This document shows, piece after piece, positions 1 through 6,501 of a DNA stretch of 17,338 nt. The notes under the pieces were generated by a model, which was not told the origin of the DNA, made no database searches, and saw only the letters and a list, made by a program, of their open reading frames with translations. A program made the translations under genes and the position numbers. The first letter of the stretch is position 1, and each line of letters starts with the position of its first letter. Where the stretch lies: NCBI GenBank assembly GCA_016303035.1, contig JAEDML010000004.1, forward strand, positions 1 to 17,338, given 5' to 3'. Source of the DNA: Clostridiaceae bacterium (lineage in GTDB: Bacteria > Bacillota > Clostridia > Oscillospirales > Acutalibacteraceae).

Positions 1-33
1 CAATATCGGTATTGAAATAAGTATAATTGTAAT

Positions 34-73
34 AAAAAATCCTGCGAAGTTTTTACACTTCGCAGGATTTTTT
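34..73. terminator. Bidirectional intrinsic terminator
   Basis: A perfect 17-bp stem (34-50 with 57-73) encloses a 6-nt loop. The GC-rich core is CCTGCGAAGT/ACTTCGCAGG, and the outer arms are A-rich on one side and T-rich on the other, so both strands get a U-tract. It lies just past the stop of the minus-strand ABC transporter genes and probably ends that transcript. It could also stop a plus-strand transcript coming from the left of the window. Confidence 0.9.
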
Positions 74-101
74 GTATAAAAGAAGGTTTTAGTTTGCAGA
101 C

Positions 102-842
102 TCAAATTACCTTGCTTAGAAAATCTTTGAGCCTTGCGCTTTTGGGATTCGTGAAAATTTCTTCGGGCGTGCCTTCCTCCATTATAATGCCCTCGTCTAT
201 AAAGAGCACACGGTCGGCAACCTCGCGCGCAAATCCCATTTCGTGGGTTACAACCACCATGGTCATACCGTCTTCGGCAAGAGCTTTCATAACTTCAAGT
301 ACCTCGCCGACCATTTCGGGGTCAAGCGCGGAGGTGGGTTCGTCAAAAAGCATAACGTCAGGCTGCATACAAAGCGCGCGGACAATTGCAACACGCTGTT
401 TTTGGCCGCCTGAGAGCTGTGACGGATAGGCGTTTGCCCTGTCTGCAAGGCCGACGCGTTCAAGCAGCTCTATAGCGCGCTTTTCGGCTTCCGTCTTGTT
501 TTTTTTGAGCACCTTAACAGGGGCAATAGTCATATTTTTCAGTACCGTCATATTAGGGAAGAGGTTGAACTGCTGAAACACCATTCCCATTTTCTGACGG
601 TGAATATTGATGTTTACCGAACGGTCGGTAATATCCGTACCCTCAAAATATATATGACCGCCGGTAGGCTCTTCAAGCAGATTAAGGGTGCGTAAAAAGG
701 TGGATTTTCCCGAGCCGGAGGGACCTATCACAACAACAACCTCGCCTTTTTTTATCTCGGTGGATATTCCCTTTAAAACCTCGATTTCGCCGAACGATTT
801 TTCCAGGTTTTCGGCTTTTATAAGTATGTTATCAGTGGTCAC
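102..842 (-). CDS. Polar amino-acid ABC transporter ATP-binding protein (GlnQ/HisP type)
   Basis: This is the cytoplasmic ATPase that powers import of a polar amino acid. All ABC signatures are present, numbered from the GTG start: Walker A GPSGSGKST at 40-48, Q-loop near 90-91, signature LSGGQ at 143-147, Walker B MLFDEP at 164-169 and the H-loop histidine near 200. At 246 residues it is the normal family length. The GTG at 842 is preferred because AGGAGG (853-858) sits 10 nt upstream. A longer reading from a TTG at 863 would place this ribosome binding site inside the gene. The start overlaps the permease stop by 11 nt, suggesting translational coupling. It is the last gene of the binding protein-permease-ATPase unit. 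The family assignment is firm; the substrate (Gln, Arg, His, cystine or other) is not resolved. Confidence 0.95.
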   Translation of the reverse strand: MTTDNILIKAENLEKSFGEIEVLKGISTEIKKGEVVVVIGPSGSGKSTFLRTLNLLEEPTGGHIYFEGTDITDRSVNINIHRQKMGMVFQQFNLFPNMTVLKNMTIAPVKVLKKNKTEAEKRAIELLERVGLADRANAYPSQLSGGQKQRVAIVRALCMQPDVMLFDEPTSALDPEMVGEVLEVMKALAEDGMTMVVVTHEMGFAREVADRVLFIDEGIIMEEGTPEEIFTNPKSARLKDFLSKVI

Positions 843-1587
843 TGTTTCTAAGCCTCCTCTCAAGCTTGCCTACAAGCGCGGTTAAAATCATAACTATTAC
901 AAGGTATATCGCGGCAACGGTAAGCAGCGGCAGGAAGTAGGAATATGTGCGCCCCGCAATGGAGTTTCCTGCCTTTGTAAGGTCAACAACGCCGACATAA
1001 CCGGCTACCGAGGTTTCCTTTAACAGTGCAATAAATTCGTTGCACAGGGTAGGGAGTACATTTTTAAACATCTGCGGTATGATTATGTAAAACATTGTTT
1101 GAATGTAGTTAAGCCCCAAGCTTCTGCCGGCTTCAAACTGGCCGTTGTCAATCGACATAATTCCGCCGCGGAAAATCTCGGCAACATATGCGCCCGAATT
1201 GATACCGAAAGCGAAAATTCCTATCGGAACGCCGTCCTTTATGGAGACAAATATCAAAAAATACGAAATCATAAGCTGAACTACAACAGGAGTTCCGCGT
1301 ATCACCGTAAGATAAATTTTGCATATAAAATTTAAGAACGCCAAAATCGGGTAACCTATACCTCCGTGCTCGCGCATTTTATCGCCGTTTTTATCATATG
1401 TAGAACGAACAGCGGCAACAATAATACCGATGATGATACCTATTAAAAGTGCGCCGAATGTGATTTTAATTGTATTTTGAAAACCGGTAAGCAGCTGTTT
1501 ATATCGGTTTCCGTCAATAAAAACAAATTTAAATTCTTCCGCAAGGGAGGAAAACCAACCTCCGACGGTATTTAAAATATTTGCCAA
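832..1587 (-). CDS. Polar amino-acid ABC transporter permease (HisM/GlnP family)
   Basis: This is the integral membrane subunit of the importer, 251 residues long. Hydrophobic segments lie near 40-60, 98-118, 121-138, 164-184 and 219-240. Family landmarks include VIRGTP at 95-100, GAYVAEIFRGGI at 132-143 and the EAA-loop EAGRSLG at 152-158, which docks on the ATPase. The start is a TTG: no in-frame ATG lies near, and AAGGGGG (1596-1602) is 8 nt upstream. It sits between the binding-protein gene (68-nt gap holding a hairpin) and the ATPase (11-nt overlap). HEQRo-type permeases usually work as homodimers or as pairs. Only one permease gene is present here, so a homodimer is inferred. Confidence 0.94.
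   Translation of the reverse strand: MANILNTVGGWFSSLAEEFKFVFIDGNRYKQLLTGFQNTIKITFGALLIGIIIGIIVAAVRSTYDKNGDKMREHGGIGYPILAFLNFICKIYLTVIRGTPVVVQLMISYFLIFVSIKDGVPIGIFAFGINSGAYVAEIFRGGIMSIDNGQFEAGRSLGLNYIQTMFYIIIPQMFKNVLPTLCNEFIALLKETSVAGYVGVVDLTKAGNSIAGRTYSYFLPLLTVAAIYLVIVMILTALVGKLERRLRNSDH
853..858 (-). promoter_or_regulatory. RBS that sets the GTG start of the ATPase gene
   Basis: A consensus AGGAGG on the minus strand, 10 nt before the GTG at 842 and inside the 3' end of the permease gene. It argues against the upstream TTG at 863 as the start. Confidence 0.75.
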
Positions 1588-1595
1588 AAAATTAT

Positions 1596-1602
1596 CCCCC
1601 TT
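1596..1602 (-). promoter_or_regulatory. RBS supporting the TTG start of the permease
   Basis: Minus-strand AAGGGGG lies 8 nt before the TTG at 1587. It supports a non-ATG start for this gene. Confidence 0.65.
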
Positions 1603-1616
1603 ACTAAACAGAAAAC

Positions 1617-1638
1617 AGGGCGGTATTAAAACCGCCCT
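1617..1638 (-). terminator. Intercistronic hairpin, possible partial terminator or mRNA stabiliser
   Basis: An 8-bp perfect stem (1617-1624 with 1631-1638; ACCGCCCT and its complement) with a 6-nt loop lies between the binding-protein stop and the permease start. On the minus strand it is followed by GTTTTC, which is a weak U-tract. In ABC import operons such hairpins commonly keep the binding-protein mRNA more abundant than the downstream genes. That role is inferred here. Confidence 0.6.
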
Positions 1639-1655
1639 TGATTTTTGTAGGTTAA

Positions 1656-2465
1656 TCAGTCAGCCTTAATGTATTTGTCAACAACCTGTTTTACCGAACC
1701 GTCGGCAATAAGCGCTTCAAGTGCGTCATTTACCTTTTTCTGAAGCTCAGTGTTTTCCTTTGCAAAGCAGATTGCATAATCCTCTGTTACATACTCGGTG
1801 TCAAGAATTTTAAGACCGGTGTTGGCGGCAACATATGCCTTTGCAGGCTCGTTGTCGATTATTACGCAGTCAACCTTTCCGTTTTTAAGGGCTTCAACCG
1901 CAAGCGCACCGTTCTGGTAACCGGTTACATTCTCCTCGCCGTAACCGCCGTTTTCAGGTGTATCGGAAGCGTAAATATATCCGGTAGTGCCCTGCTGAGC
2001 GCCGATTTTCTTACCCTCTAAATCGTCAATCGACTTAATATCGCTGTCTTCCTTAACGATTACAACCTGAACGCCGGTTGCATATGAGGTAGAGAACTTA
2101 ACCTTTTTCTCACGCTCTTCGGTAACGGTCATACCTGCCATACCCATATCGTACTTGCCTGACTGAACACCGGGAATAATGGAGTCAAAATCAACGTCCT
2201 TTATTTCAAGCGTAAGACCTAATTTGTCGGCTATAAGCGCGGCTACCTCTGCGTCGATTCCGACAATTTCATCGCCCTCAAGGTATTCATAGGGAGGGAA
2301 CTCGGCGTTAGTTGCCATTACAAGTTTGCCTTCCTCGGCGGTCATAGAACCCTTGGAAGCGTTGTCAGCCGTGCTGTCGGTATTGTTGGTTCCGCCGCAG
2401 CCGCAGCAGAGAACCGCGATAAGCGCGGCGGCTATAATGCTGATAATTTTTGTTGTCTTTTTCAT
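1656..2465 (-). CDS. Polar amino-acid-binding lipoprotein (SBP_bac_3 family)
   Basis: This is the extracellular lipid-anchored receptor that captures an amino acid and delivers it to the permease. It has 269 residues. The signal peptide has a basic MKK start, a hydrophobic stretch (7-19) and a cysteine-rich lipobox region, LCCGCGG. The lipidated residue is Cys21 or Cys23. Family-3 features include a Phe/Pro-rich ligand pocket (FPPYEY, 56-61), MTVTEEREKKVKFS (112-125) whose Arg118 normally binds the substrate carboxylate, QGTTG (158-162), and Asp204, which usually contacts the amino group. ATG at 2465 has AAAGGGGA upstream. It is the first gene of the importer, read from a consensus promoter about 45 nt upstream. 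The specificity (Arg, Gln, Lys, His, cystine) is not decided. Confidence 0.95.
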   Translation of the reverse strand: MKKTTKIISIIAAALIAVLCCGCGGTNNTDSTADNASKGSMTAEEGKLVMATNAEFPPYEYLEGDEIVGIDAEVAALIADKLGLTLEIKDVDFDSIIPGVQSGKYDMGMAGMTVTEEREKKVKFSTSYATGVQVVIVKEDSDIKSIDDLEGKKIGAQQGTTGYIYASDTPENGGYGEENVTGYQNGALAVEALKNGKVDCVIIDNEPAKAYVAANTGLKILDTEYVTEDYAICFAKENTELQKKVNDALEALIADGSVKQVVDKYIKAD

Positions 2466-2510
2466 TAGAAAAATCCCCTTTGAAAAAATTTAATTTTAAA
2501 TCTGTAAGCG

Positions 2511-2539
2511 ATTATAGCACCGTATTTAATATTTGTCAA
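2511..2539 (-). promoter_or_regulatory. Consensus sigma-A promoter for the amino-acid importer
   Basis: On the minus strand a perfect TTGACA (-35, 2534-2539) is followed by 17 nt and a perfect TATAAT (-10, 2511-2516). The DNA upstream (about 2550-2600) is very AT-rich, like an UP element. The predicted transcript starts near 2504, leaving a leader of about 38 nt, too short for a riboswitch or T-box. Confidence 0.9.
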
Positions 2540-2541
2540 CC

Positions 2542-2560
2542 CATAAATTGCATATTTATG
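2542..2560. promoter_or_regulatory. Palindromic operator candidate upstream of the importer promoter
   Basis: The inverted repeat CATAAAT-N5-ATTTATG lies directly upstream of the -35 box. A second, wider repeat, GAATATT-N17-AATATTC, spans 2571-2601. Size and symmetry resemble ARG-box or similar operator sites, but the match to a known consensus is imperfect and the region is AT-rich. Confidence 0.35.
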
Positions 2561-2650
2561 ATATTTTTTTGAATATTTTTTAAATTTACTGCATAATATT
2601 CCTTGATTAAGTCCGAACAAAGACCATTTTATGCATATTTTATCAAAAAA

Positions 2651-3028
2651 TTAAAAAATACTGTGCGCGCTTATTTTTTGATCCTCTATCATTTGGTGAA
2701 GCGTCGTTTTCGCCGCCGCAAGCTCGGCATAAAAGGCGGCGTCGCATTTGCTTTCGGCGTATGACGCCGTGCGCGATAAGGCTACCGAAATATCGTCTGC
2801 TGTTTCGTGATTTACAAAGAGTGAAAGATAATTTTCCTTTTTCTCCCAGTCTTTTTTCATCTCTTTAAAACGCTCGGCGGCGATGTTGGGGTCGGTCGCG
2901 TAAATTTTCCCGCATTCTTCGGTTTTCTTATCAAATTCTTTATATGTGTTTCCTACGACAATACTGCCGGTAATACAGAATCCGATTATTACAACAAAAA
3001 GTATACCTGCCGCTATAAGTCTTTTCAT
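2651..3028 (-). CDS. DUF4363 family membrane-anchored protein
   Basis: A 125-residue protein of unknown function. An N-terminal hydrophobic helix (about 4-26) is followed by a charged, mostly helical domain on the outer face (about 30-125) with Lys/Glu-rich and Ala-rich stretches. The size, the single N-terminal anchor and the pairing with a DUF421 gene fit the DUF4363 family seen in Clostridia. Its ATG overlaps the DUF421 stop by 4 nt (ATGA), so the two are translationally coupled and probably act together. Its coding end contains an A/T-rich hairpin (2653-2679) that may help end the transcript. Confidence 0.8.
   Translation of the reverse strand: MKRLIAAGILFVVIIGFCITGSIVVGNTYKEFDKKTEECGKIYATDPNIAAERFKEMKKDWEKKENYLSLFVNHETADDISVALSRTASYAESKCDAAFYAELAAAKTTLHQMIEDQKISAHSIF
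2653..2679 (-). terminator. Weak A/T-stem hairpin at the end of the DUF4363 gene
   Basis: An 8-bp A/T stem (2653-2660 with 2672-2679) carries an 11-nt GC-containing loop. On the minus strand it is followed by a T-rich run past the stop codon. The stem has no GC pairs, so termination would be inefficient. It is the only terminator-like structure between this gene and the importer promoter. Confidence 0.35.
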
Positions 3029-3702
3029 TTATCGTCCCTCTTTTTTACAATGCTGAAATTGTCATATCTGTCAAGCGTCATTAAAAACACTTCGTTTACA
3101 TTAAGCCCGTTGCCGGATAATCGGTCGGTTATATCCTTTTCGGTAATTTCCAGCGCCTTAAGCGATTCTTTAACAATCATACCGTCGCTTATAACCGGCA
3201 GCTGCAGACCTTCGGGATTTTTCTCTACCGCAATATCGCCGGCGGTTACGGGCTGTTCGGAGGTTTTAAGCAGTACGCTTAAATCACCGTTTACTTCAAG
3301 CACGGCAAAGGCAACGGTGGAAATATCAAATACATTCTGTCCGCGCAGAAGCTCAACAAGATCAAGCACCGTCATACGCACATTTTTCATTGCCGTCTGG
3401 TCTATCTCGCCGTTTTTTATTATAACGGCGGATTTTCCGCTTAAAAGCTTACGCATAAAAAAGCTTTTCATAGTAATTACCGACGCCGCAATTTCAAGTA
3501 TAACGAGCATAAATATTGCAACTATTCCGTTTAAAATCGGCTGTGTGGTATCCTGCAGGGGGATTGCCGCAATTTCCGAGATGAGAAGCGTTACTACAAG
3601 CTCGTTCGGCTGCATGTCTCCGATTTGCCTTTTACCCATAAGCCGTATACCAAGCGTTACGAAAAAGTATAGTATAATTGTCCGAAATACCGATATAATC
3701 AT
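3025..3702 (-). CDS. DUF421 (YetF-like) membrane protein
   Basis: A 225-residue protein of the DUF421/YetF family, function not established. Two or three N-terminal membrane helices (about 3-20, 36-49 and 57-77) flank the family motif MGKRQIGDMQPNEL (22-35) and the following LLISEIA. The cytoplasmic part has the YetF-type domain (about 88-147) with the conserved LLRGQNVFDIST (118-129) and a following beta strand. A divergent C-terminal tail runs to 225. ATG at 3702 has GGTGAT just upstream. The gene is first in a two-gene unit with the DUF4363 gene (4-nt overlap) and is divergent from a LysR gene, which may regulate it. Relatives of YetF occur in spore-former genomes, but no sporulation role can be claimed from this sequence. 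Confidence 0.9.
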   Translation of the reverse strand: MIISVFRTIILYFFVTLGIRLMGKRQIGDMQPNELVVTLLISEIAAIPLQDTTQPILNGIVAIFMLVILEIAASVITMKSFFMRKLLSGKSAVIIKNGEIDQTAMKNVRMTVLDLVELLRGQNVFDISTVAFAVLEVNGDLSVLLKTSEQPVTAGDIAVEKNPEGLQLPVISDGMIVKESLKALEITEKDITDRLSGNGLNVNEVFLMTLDRYDNFSIVKKRDDK

Positions 3703-3718
3703 ATTATCACCCGAAATA

Positions 3719-3732
3719 GTATTGCCTCATAC
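3719..3732. promoter_or_regulatory. Candidate LysR operator in the divergent intergenic region
   Basis: The inverted repeat GTAT-N6-ATAC lies between the DUF421 and LysR genes. It overlaps a possible minus-strand -10 (TACTAT, 3716-3721). Short dyads with ATAC ends are typical of LysR-family sites, but this one is short and could be chance. Confidence 0.3.
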
Positions 3733-3755
3733 AGTCGGCTTTATGAAAAATTGTG

Positions 3756-3784
3756 TTGACAAGCGACGGCAAAAATCTTAATAT
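3756..3784 (+). promoter_or_regulatory. Probable promoter of the LysR gene
   Basis: A perfect -35 TTGACA (3756-3761) is followed by 17 nt and TAATAT (3779-3784). A perfect TATAAT at 3793-3798 is too far from this -35 but could serve another start. The resulting leader is about 35-40 nt. Confidence 0.6.
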
Positions 3785-3827
3785 TATATAGGTATAATAA
3801 GGAATCCGTCGTCAAAGGTAGGGTAAT

Positions 3828-4751
3828 ATGAATATTCTTCATTTAAAATATGCGGTGGAGATTGCAAAAACAAAATCCATAAGTCATGCGGCTGAGAATT
3901 TATATATGGGTCAGCCTAATCTTTCGCGCGCAATACGGGAGCTTGAGGATAATCTCGGCATAACAATTTTCAACCGCAGCTCAAAAGGAATAACCATAAC
4001 ACCTGAGGGGGAGGAATTTCTTCAGTATGCAAAGCGTATAATCGCACAGGTGGACGAGGTAGAGGCTATCTATAAAGAGGGAAAAAAAGAAAAGCAGCAG
4101 TTTTCGGTATGCGTGCCGCGCGCAAGCTATATTTCCTATGCGTTTTCCGAATTTTCAAAGAATATAAGCACCGACATTCCGGCGGAAATTTACTATAAGG
4201 AAACAAATGGGCTACGAACGGTCGATAATGTTATAAAGGGAAATTATAATCTGGGCATTGTAAGGTATCAGACTACCTTTGATAAATACTTTAAATCAAT
4301 GTTTGAGGAAAAACATCTTGATTTTGAGATTATAAGCGACTTTTCATATGTTTTACTTATGTCAAAGAAGCATAAGCTCGCGGAAAAGCCGAAAATAAAC
4401 ATAAGCGACCTTTCGGAATTTGTTGAAATATCGCATGCCGACCCGTATGTTCCGTCACTTCCCGTTGTAAATGTTCGTAAGGAAGAGCTTTCAAGATTTG
4501 TAGATAAGCATATTTATATATTTGAACGGGGCAGCCAGTTTGAACTGCTTGAAAATGTGCCTTCAACCTTTATGTGGGTTTCCCCTGTACCGCAAGACCT
4601 ATGCGATAAATATAATCTTGTACAGAAACAGTGCTTTGATAATGATAAGGTTCACAGAGATGTTTTAATATACCGCCACGGCTATAAGCTTTCAGAGCTT
4701 GATAAAAAATTTATTACCGCCGTTTGCGACGCTAAAAGGGAGTATCTTTAA
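3828..4751 (+). CDS. LysR-family transcriptional regulator
   Basis: A 307-residue DNA-binding regulator with the usual LysR plan. A winged helix-turn-helix occupies about 4-64, with the recognition segment SISHAAENLYMGQPNLSRAI at 17-36 and the wing near FNRSSKGITITPEG (48-61). A linker helix (about 62-90) follows, then a two-lobed effector-binding domain (about 92-300). The effector pocket gives no clue to its ligand. The start ATG has AGGTAGGG upstream. It is divergent from the DUF421-DUF4363 pair, which is the classical arrangement for a LysR regulator and its target. The downstream XRE gene, 45 nt away on the same strand, may be co-transcribed. Confidence 0.92.
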   Translation: MNILHLKYAVEIAKTKSISHAAENLYMGQPNLSRAIRELEDNLGITIFNRSSKGITITPEGEEFLQYAKRIIAQVDEVEAIYKEGKKEKQQFSVCVPRASYISYAFSEFSKNISTDIPAEIYYKETNGLRTVDNVIKGNYNLGIVRYQTTFDKYFKSMFEEKHLDFEIISDFSYVLLMSKKHKLAEKPKINISDLSEFVEISHADPYVPSLPVVNVRKEELSRFVDKHIYIFERGSQFELLENVPSTFMWVSPVPQDLCDKYNLVQKQCFDNDKVHRDVLIYRHGYKLSELDKKFITAVCDAKREYL

Positions 4752-4796
4752 ACATCACAAAACACCCGCTTTAAAAAGCGTAGAATGAGGGAAAAT

Positions 4797-5405
4797 ATGA
4801 ATGGCATAAAATCAATTATTGCTAAAAATATATCAAGTCTGCGGCAAAATAAGGGACTTACCCAGCTTGAGCTTGCGGAAAGGCTTAACTATTCCGATAA
4901 GGCGGTTTCCAAATGGGAGAGAGCGGATTCCATGCCCGATATTTCGGTGTTGGTTGAGCTTGCGGATTTATTCGAGGTGCCGCTTGACTATCTTGTCCGT
5001 GCAGAGCATCCGGAAGGTGAGTCGCTTCCGACCGAAAAGCCTGCAAATACTTACAGAAAAGGAATTATAAGCGCGGTATCGGTTTTACTCGTTTGGTTTA
5101 TCGCCGTACTTTTCTTTGTGCTGACGGTATTGTTTATGAAGGGCACATATAATCAGTGGCTGTTTTTTATTTATGCCATTCCTGTTTCTATGATTGTGTG
5201 GCTTGTTTTTAATACAATTTGGTTTAATCCGAGATTTAATTATGTTATCATTTCCGTTTTAATGTGGACAGCCATACTAAGCATACATTTAACGGTTTTA
5301 ACCACATTAGGTATGAACATTTGGCTTGTCTATCTTCTCGGTATACCTGGGCAGTTAATTATTATACTGTGGTCGGTAATTAAAAGACAGCCGAAACGCA
5401 AATAA
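4797..5405 (+). CDS. XRE-family regulator with C-terminal membrane domain
   Basis: A 202-residue protein with a Cro/C1-type helix-turn-helix at about 5-62; key segment LTQLELAERLNYSDKAVSKW at 21-40. A short linker (67-88) leads to four predicted membrane helices (about 90-114, 120-141, 147-170 and 174-194) and a basic tail. This layout, a DNA-binding head tethered to the membrane, is common in Firmicutes and may sense membrane state or a small ligand; the function is not known. The ATG at 4797 is chosen because GAGGG (4787-4791) lies 5 nt upstream. An ATG at 4785 would overlap that site and adds only four residues. No typical partner gene such as an ABC exporter is next to it. A terminator follows. 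Confidence 0.88.
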   Translation: MNGIKSIIAKNISSLRQNKGLTQLELAERLNYSDKAVSKWERADSMPDISVLVELADLFEVPLDYLVRAEHPEGESLPTEKPANTYRKGIISAVSVLLVWFIAVLFFVLTVLFMKGTYNQWLFFIYAIPVSMIVWLVFNTIWFNPRFNYVIISVLMWTAILSIHLTVLTTLGMNIWLVYLLGIPGQLIIILWSVIKRQPKRK

Positions 5406-5419
5406 TTATTATTCAGCTG

Positions 5420-5444
5420 CAGCCGTGTCATCAGGACACGGCTG
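5420..5444 (+). terminator. Intrinsic terminator after the XRE regulator
   Basis: A perfect 10-bp GC-rich stem (CAGCCGTGTC at 5420-5429 with 5435-5444) and a 5-nt loop are followed by TTTAATATTGTT. The U-tract is interrupted, so efficiency may be moderate. Confidence 0.8.
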
Positions 5445-5477
5445 TTTAATATTGTTAAAAAAACAACTCTCCTATCT

Positions 5478-5503
5478 GTAGAGCGGTAAAAATTTCACTC
5501 TAC
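5478..5503. promoter_or_regulatory. Imperfect 26-nt palindrome upstream of the degV operon
   Basis: GTAGAG-N14-CTCTAC with further partial symmetry around a central AAATTT. It lies about 45 nt upstream of the degV -35 box and 75 nt after the XRE gene. It could be an operator, possibly for the neighbouring XRE protein, or a weak RNA hairpin. No known consensus is recognised. Confidence 0.35.
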
Positions 5504-5545
5504 CATGCGTTTTCAGGCTGTATAGCGCGAAAAAACAACGGTAGG

Positions 5546-5574
5546 TTGATACTTTTTATAGCAGCGGTTATATT
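5546..5574 (+). promoter_or_regulatory. Sigma-A promoter of the degV-GT8-PlsC operon
   Basis: TTGATA (-35, 5546-5551), a 17-nt spacer and TATATT (-10, 5569-5574); each box has five of six consensus bases. A leader of about 25 nt then leads to AGGAGT (5595-5600) and the ATG at 5607. Confidence 0.8.
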
Positions 5575-5606
5575 AAAATAAAGTTTAATAATTTAGGAGT
5601 TAAGTT

Positions 5607-6485
5607 ATGTCTTTTGCCATTGTAACCGATTCAACTGCGAATTTAACCGCAAGTCAGCTTAAAGAATACGGTATAACCGAAATTGTATGGTCATATTTTT
5701 CGGAAAATCAGGAATACAGATGTTCGGATCTTGAAAGCTTCGATGATAAAAAATATTATAATTCGATTAGGAACGGAGCGAAAATCACAACCTCGCAAAT
5801 AAATCCTCAGCAATATATAAGCGTTATGAAGCCCTTGCTTGAAGCCGGTGAAGATATTATGTTTATCGGACTTTCTTCAGGAATAAGCGGCTCCTTTTCT
5901 TCGGCTATGATGGCTAAGGAACAGCTTAACGAAGAGTTCCCCGAACGGCAAATAGAGCTTATCGACAGCTTGGGAGCGGGTCTTGGCGAGGGCTTGCTGG
6001 TTATAAGAGCGGCTAAATGCCGCGAAAACGGAATGGAACTTAAAGAGACTGCCGAACGCATACTTTCTTTCAGAGACAGAATGTATCAGGTTTTCATTGT
6101 AGACGATTTAATGCATTTGAAGCGAACCGGCAGACTCTCCAACATAGGAGCGGTTGTGGGAACACTGCTTGGCATAAAACCGCTGCTAAAAGGGAATGAG
6201 AACGGTAAAATTGTGGCTTTCGGAAAAATCCGTGGACGCAAACAAAGTATAAAAACACTTGCGGAAAAGTATTTTGCTCTTGCAAAAAATGCCGCTAAAC
6301 AAACTATAGGCATTACCTATGCCGACTGTAAGGCAGACGCGGAATACTTGGCAAAACTGATAAAGGAAAAACTTCCCCCAAAGGAAATTTTAATATTCAA
6401 GCATGAGCCGGTAACCGGCTCTCACATCGGTCCTGATTCTTTGGCTCTCTTTTTTGAGGGGGATTACGGTGTGCGGTTGAAATAA
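5607..6485 (+). CDS. DegV family fatty-acid-binding protein (FakB-like)
   Basis: A 292-residue DegV protein. Members bind a fatty acid in a buried tunnel. Some (FakB) present it to the kinase FakA, which makes acyl-phosphate for phospholipid synthesis. Family landmarks are the N-terminal TDST (7-10), TTSQ (61-64), the acyl-carboxylate loop SSGISGS (90-96), KRTGR (172-176) and the C-terminal GSHIGPDSLALFF (271-283) with the conserved His273. ATG 5607 has AGGAG 7 nt upstream. It is first in a five-gene operon with two glycosyltransferases (16-nt gap) and two acyltransferases. The lipid context supports an acyl-carrier role. No FakA-like kinase gene is in the window, so the partner must be elsewhere if this is a FakB. 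Family assignment is firm; function is inferred. Confidence 0.93.
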   Translation: MSFAIVTDSTANLTASQLKEYGITEIVWSYFSENQEYRCSDLESFDDKKYYNSIRNGAKITTSQINPQQYISVMKPLLEAGEDIMFIGLSSGISGSFSSAMMAKEQLNEEFPERQIELIDSLGAGLGEGLLVIRAAKCRENGMELKETAERILSFRDRMYQVFIVDDLMHLKRTGRLSNIGAVVGTLLGIKPLLKGNENGKIVAFGKIRGRKQSIKTLAEKYFALAKNAAKQTIGITYADCKADAEYLAKLIKEKLPPKEILIFKHEPVTGSHIGPDSLALFFEGDYGVRLK

Positions 6486-6501
6486 TCAGGGAGAGGAAAT
6501 T

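Noticed and set aside
2466..2510. Riboswitch or T-box in the importer leader
   Set aside because: The predicted leader is about 38 nt, too short, and without stem structure.
3050..3781. Long plus-strand reading frame opposite the DUF421 gene
   Set aside because: It is Ser/Thr/Ile-rich with no domain, and lies antisense to a clear conserved membrane-protein gene.
5406..5606. Small gene in the gap after the XRE regulator
   Set aside because: Only very short frames (such as one from the ATG near 5505) without ribosome binding sites; the stretch is explained by a terminator, a palindrome and a promoter.
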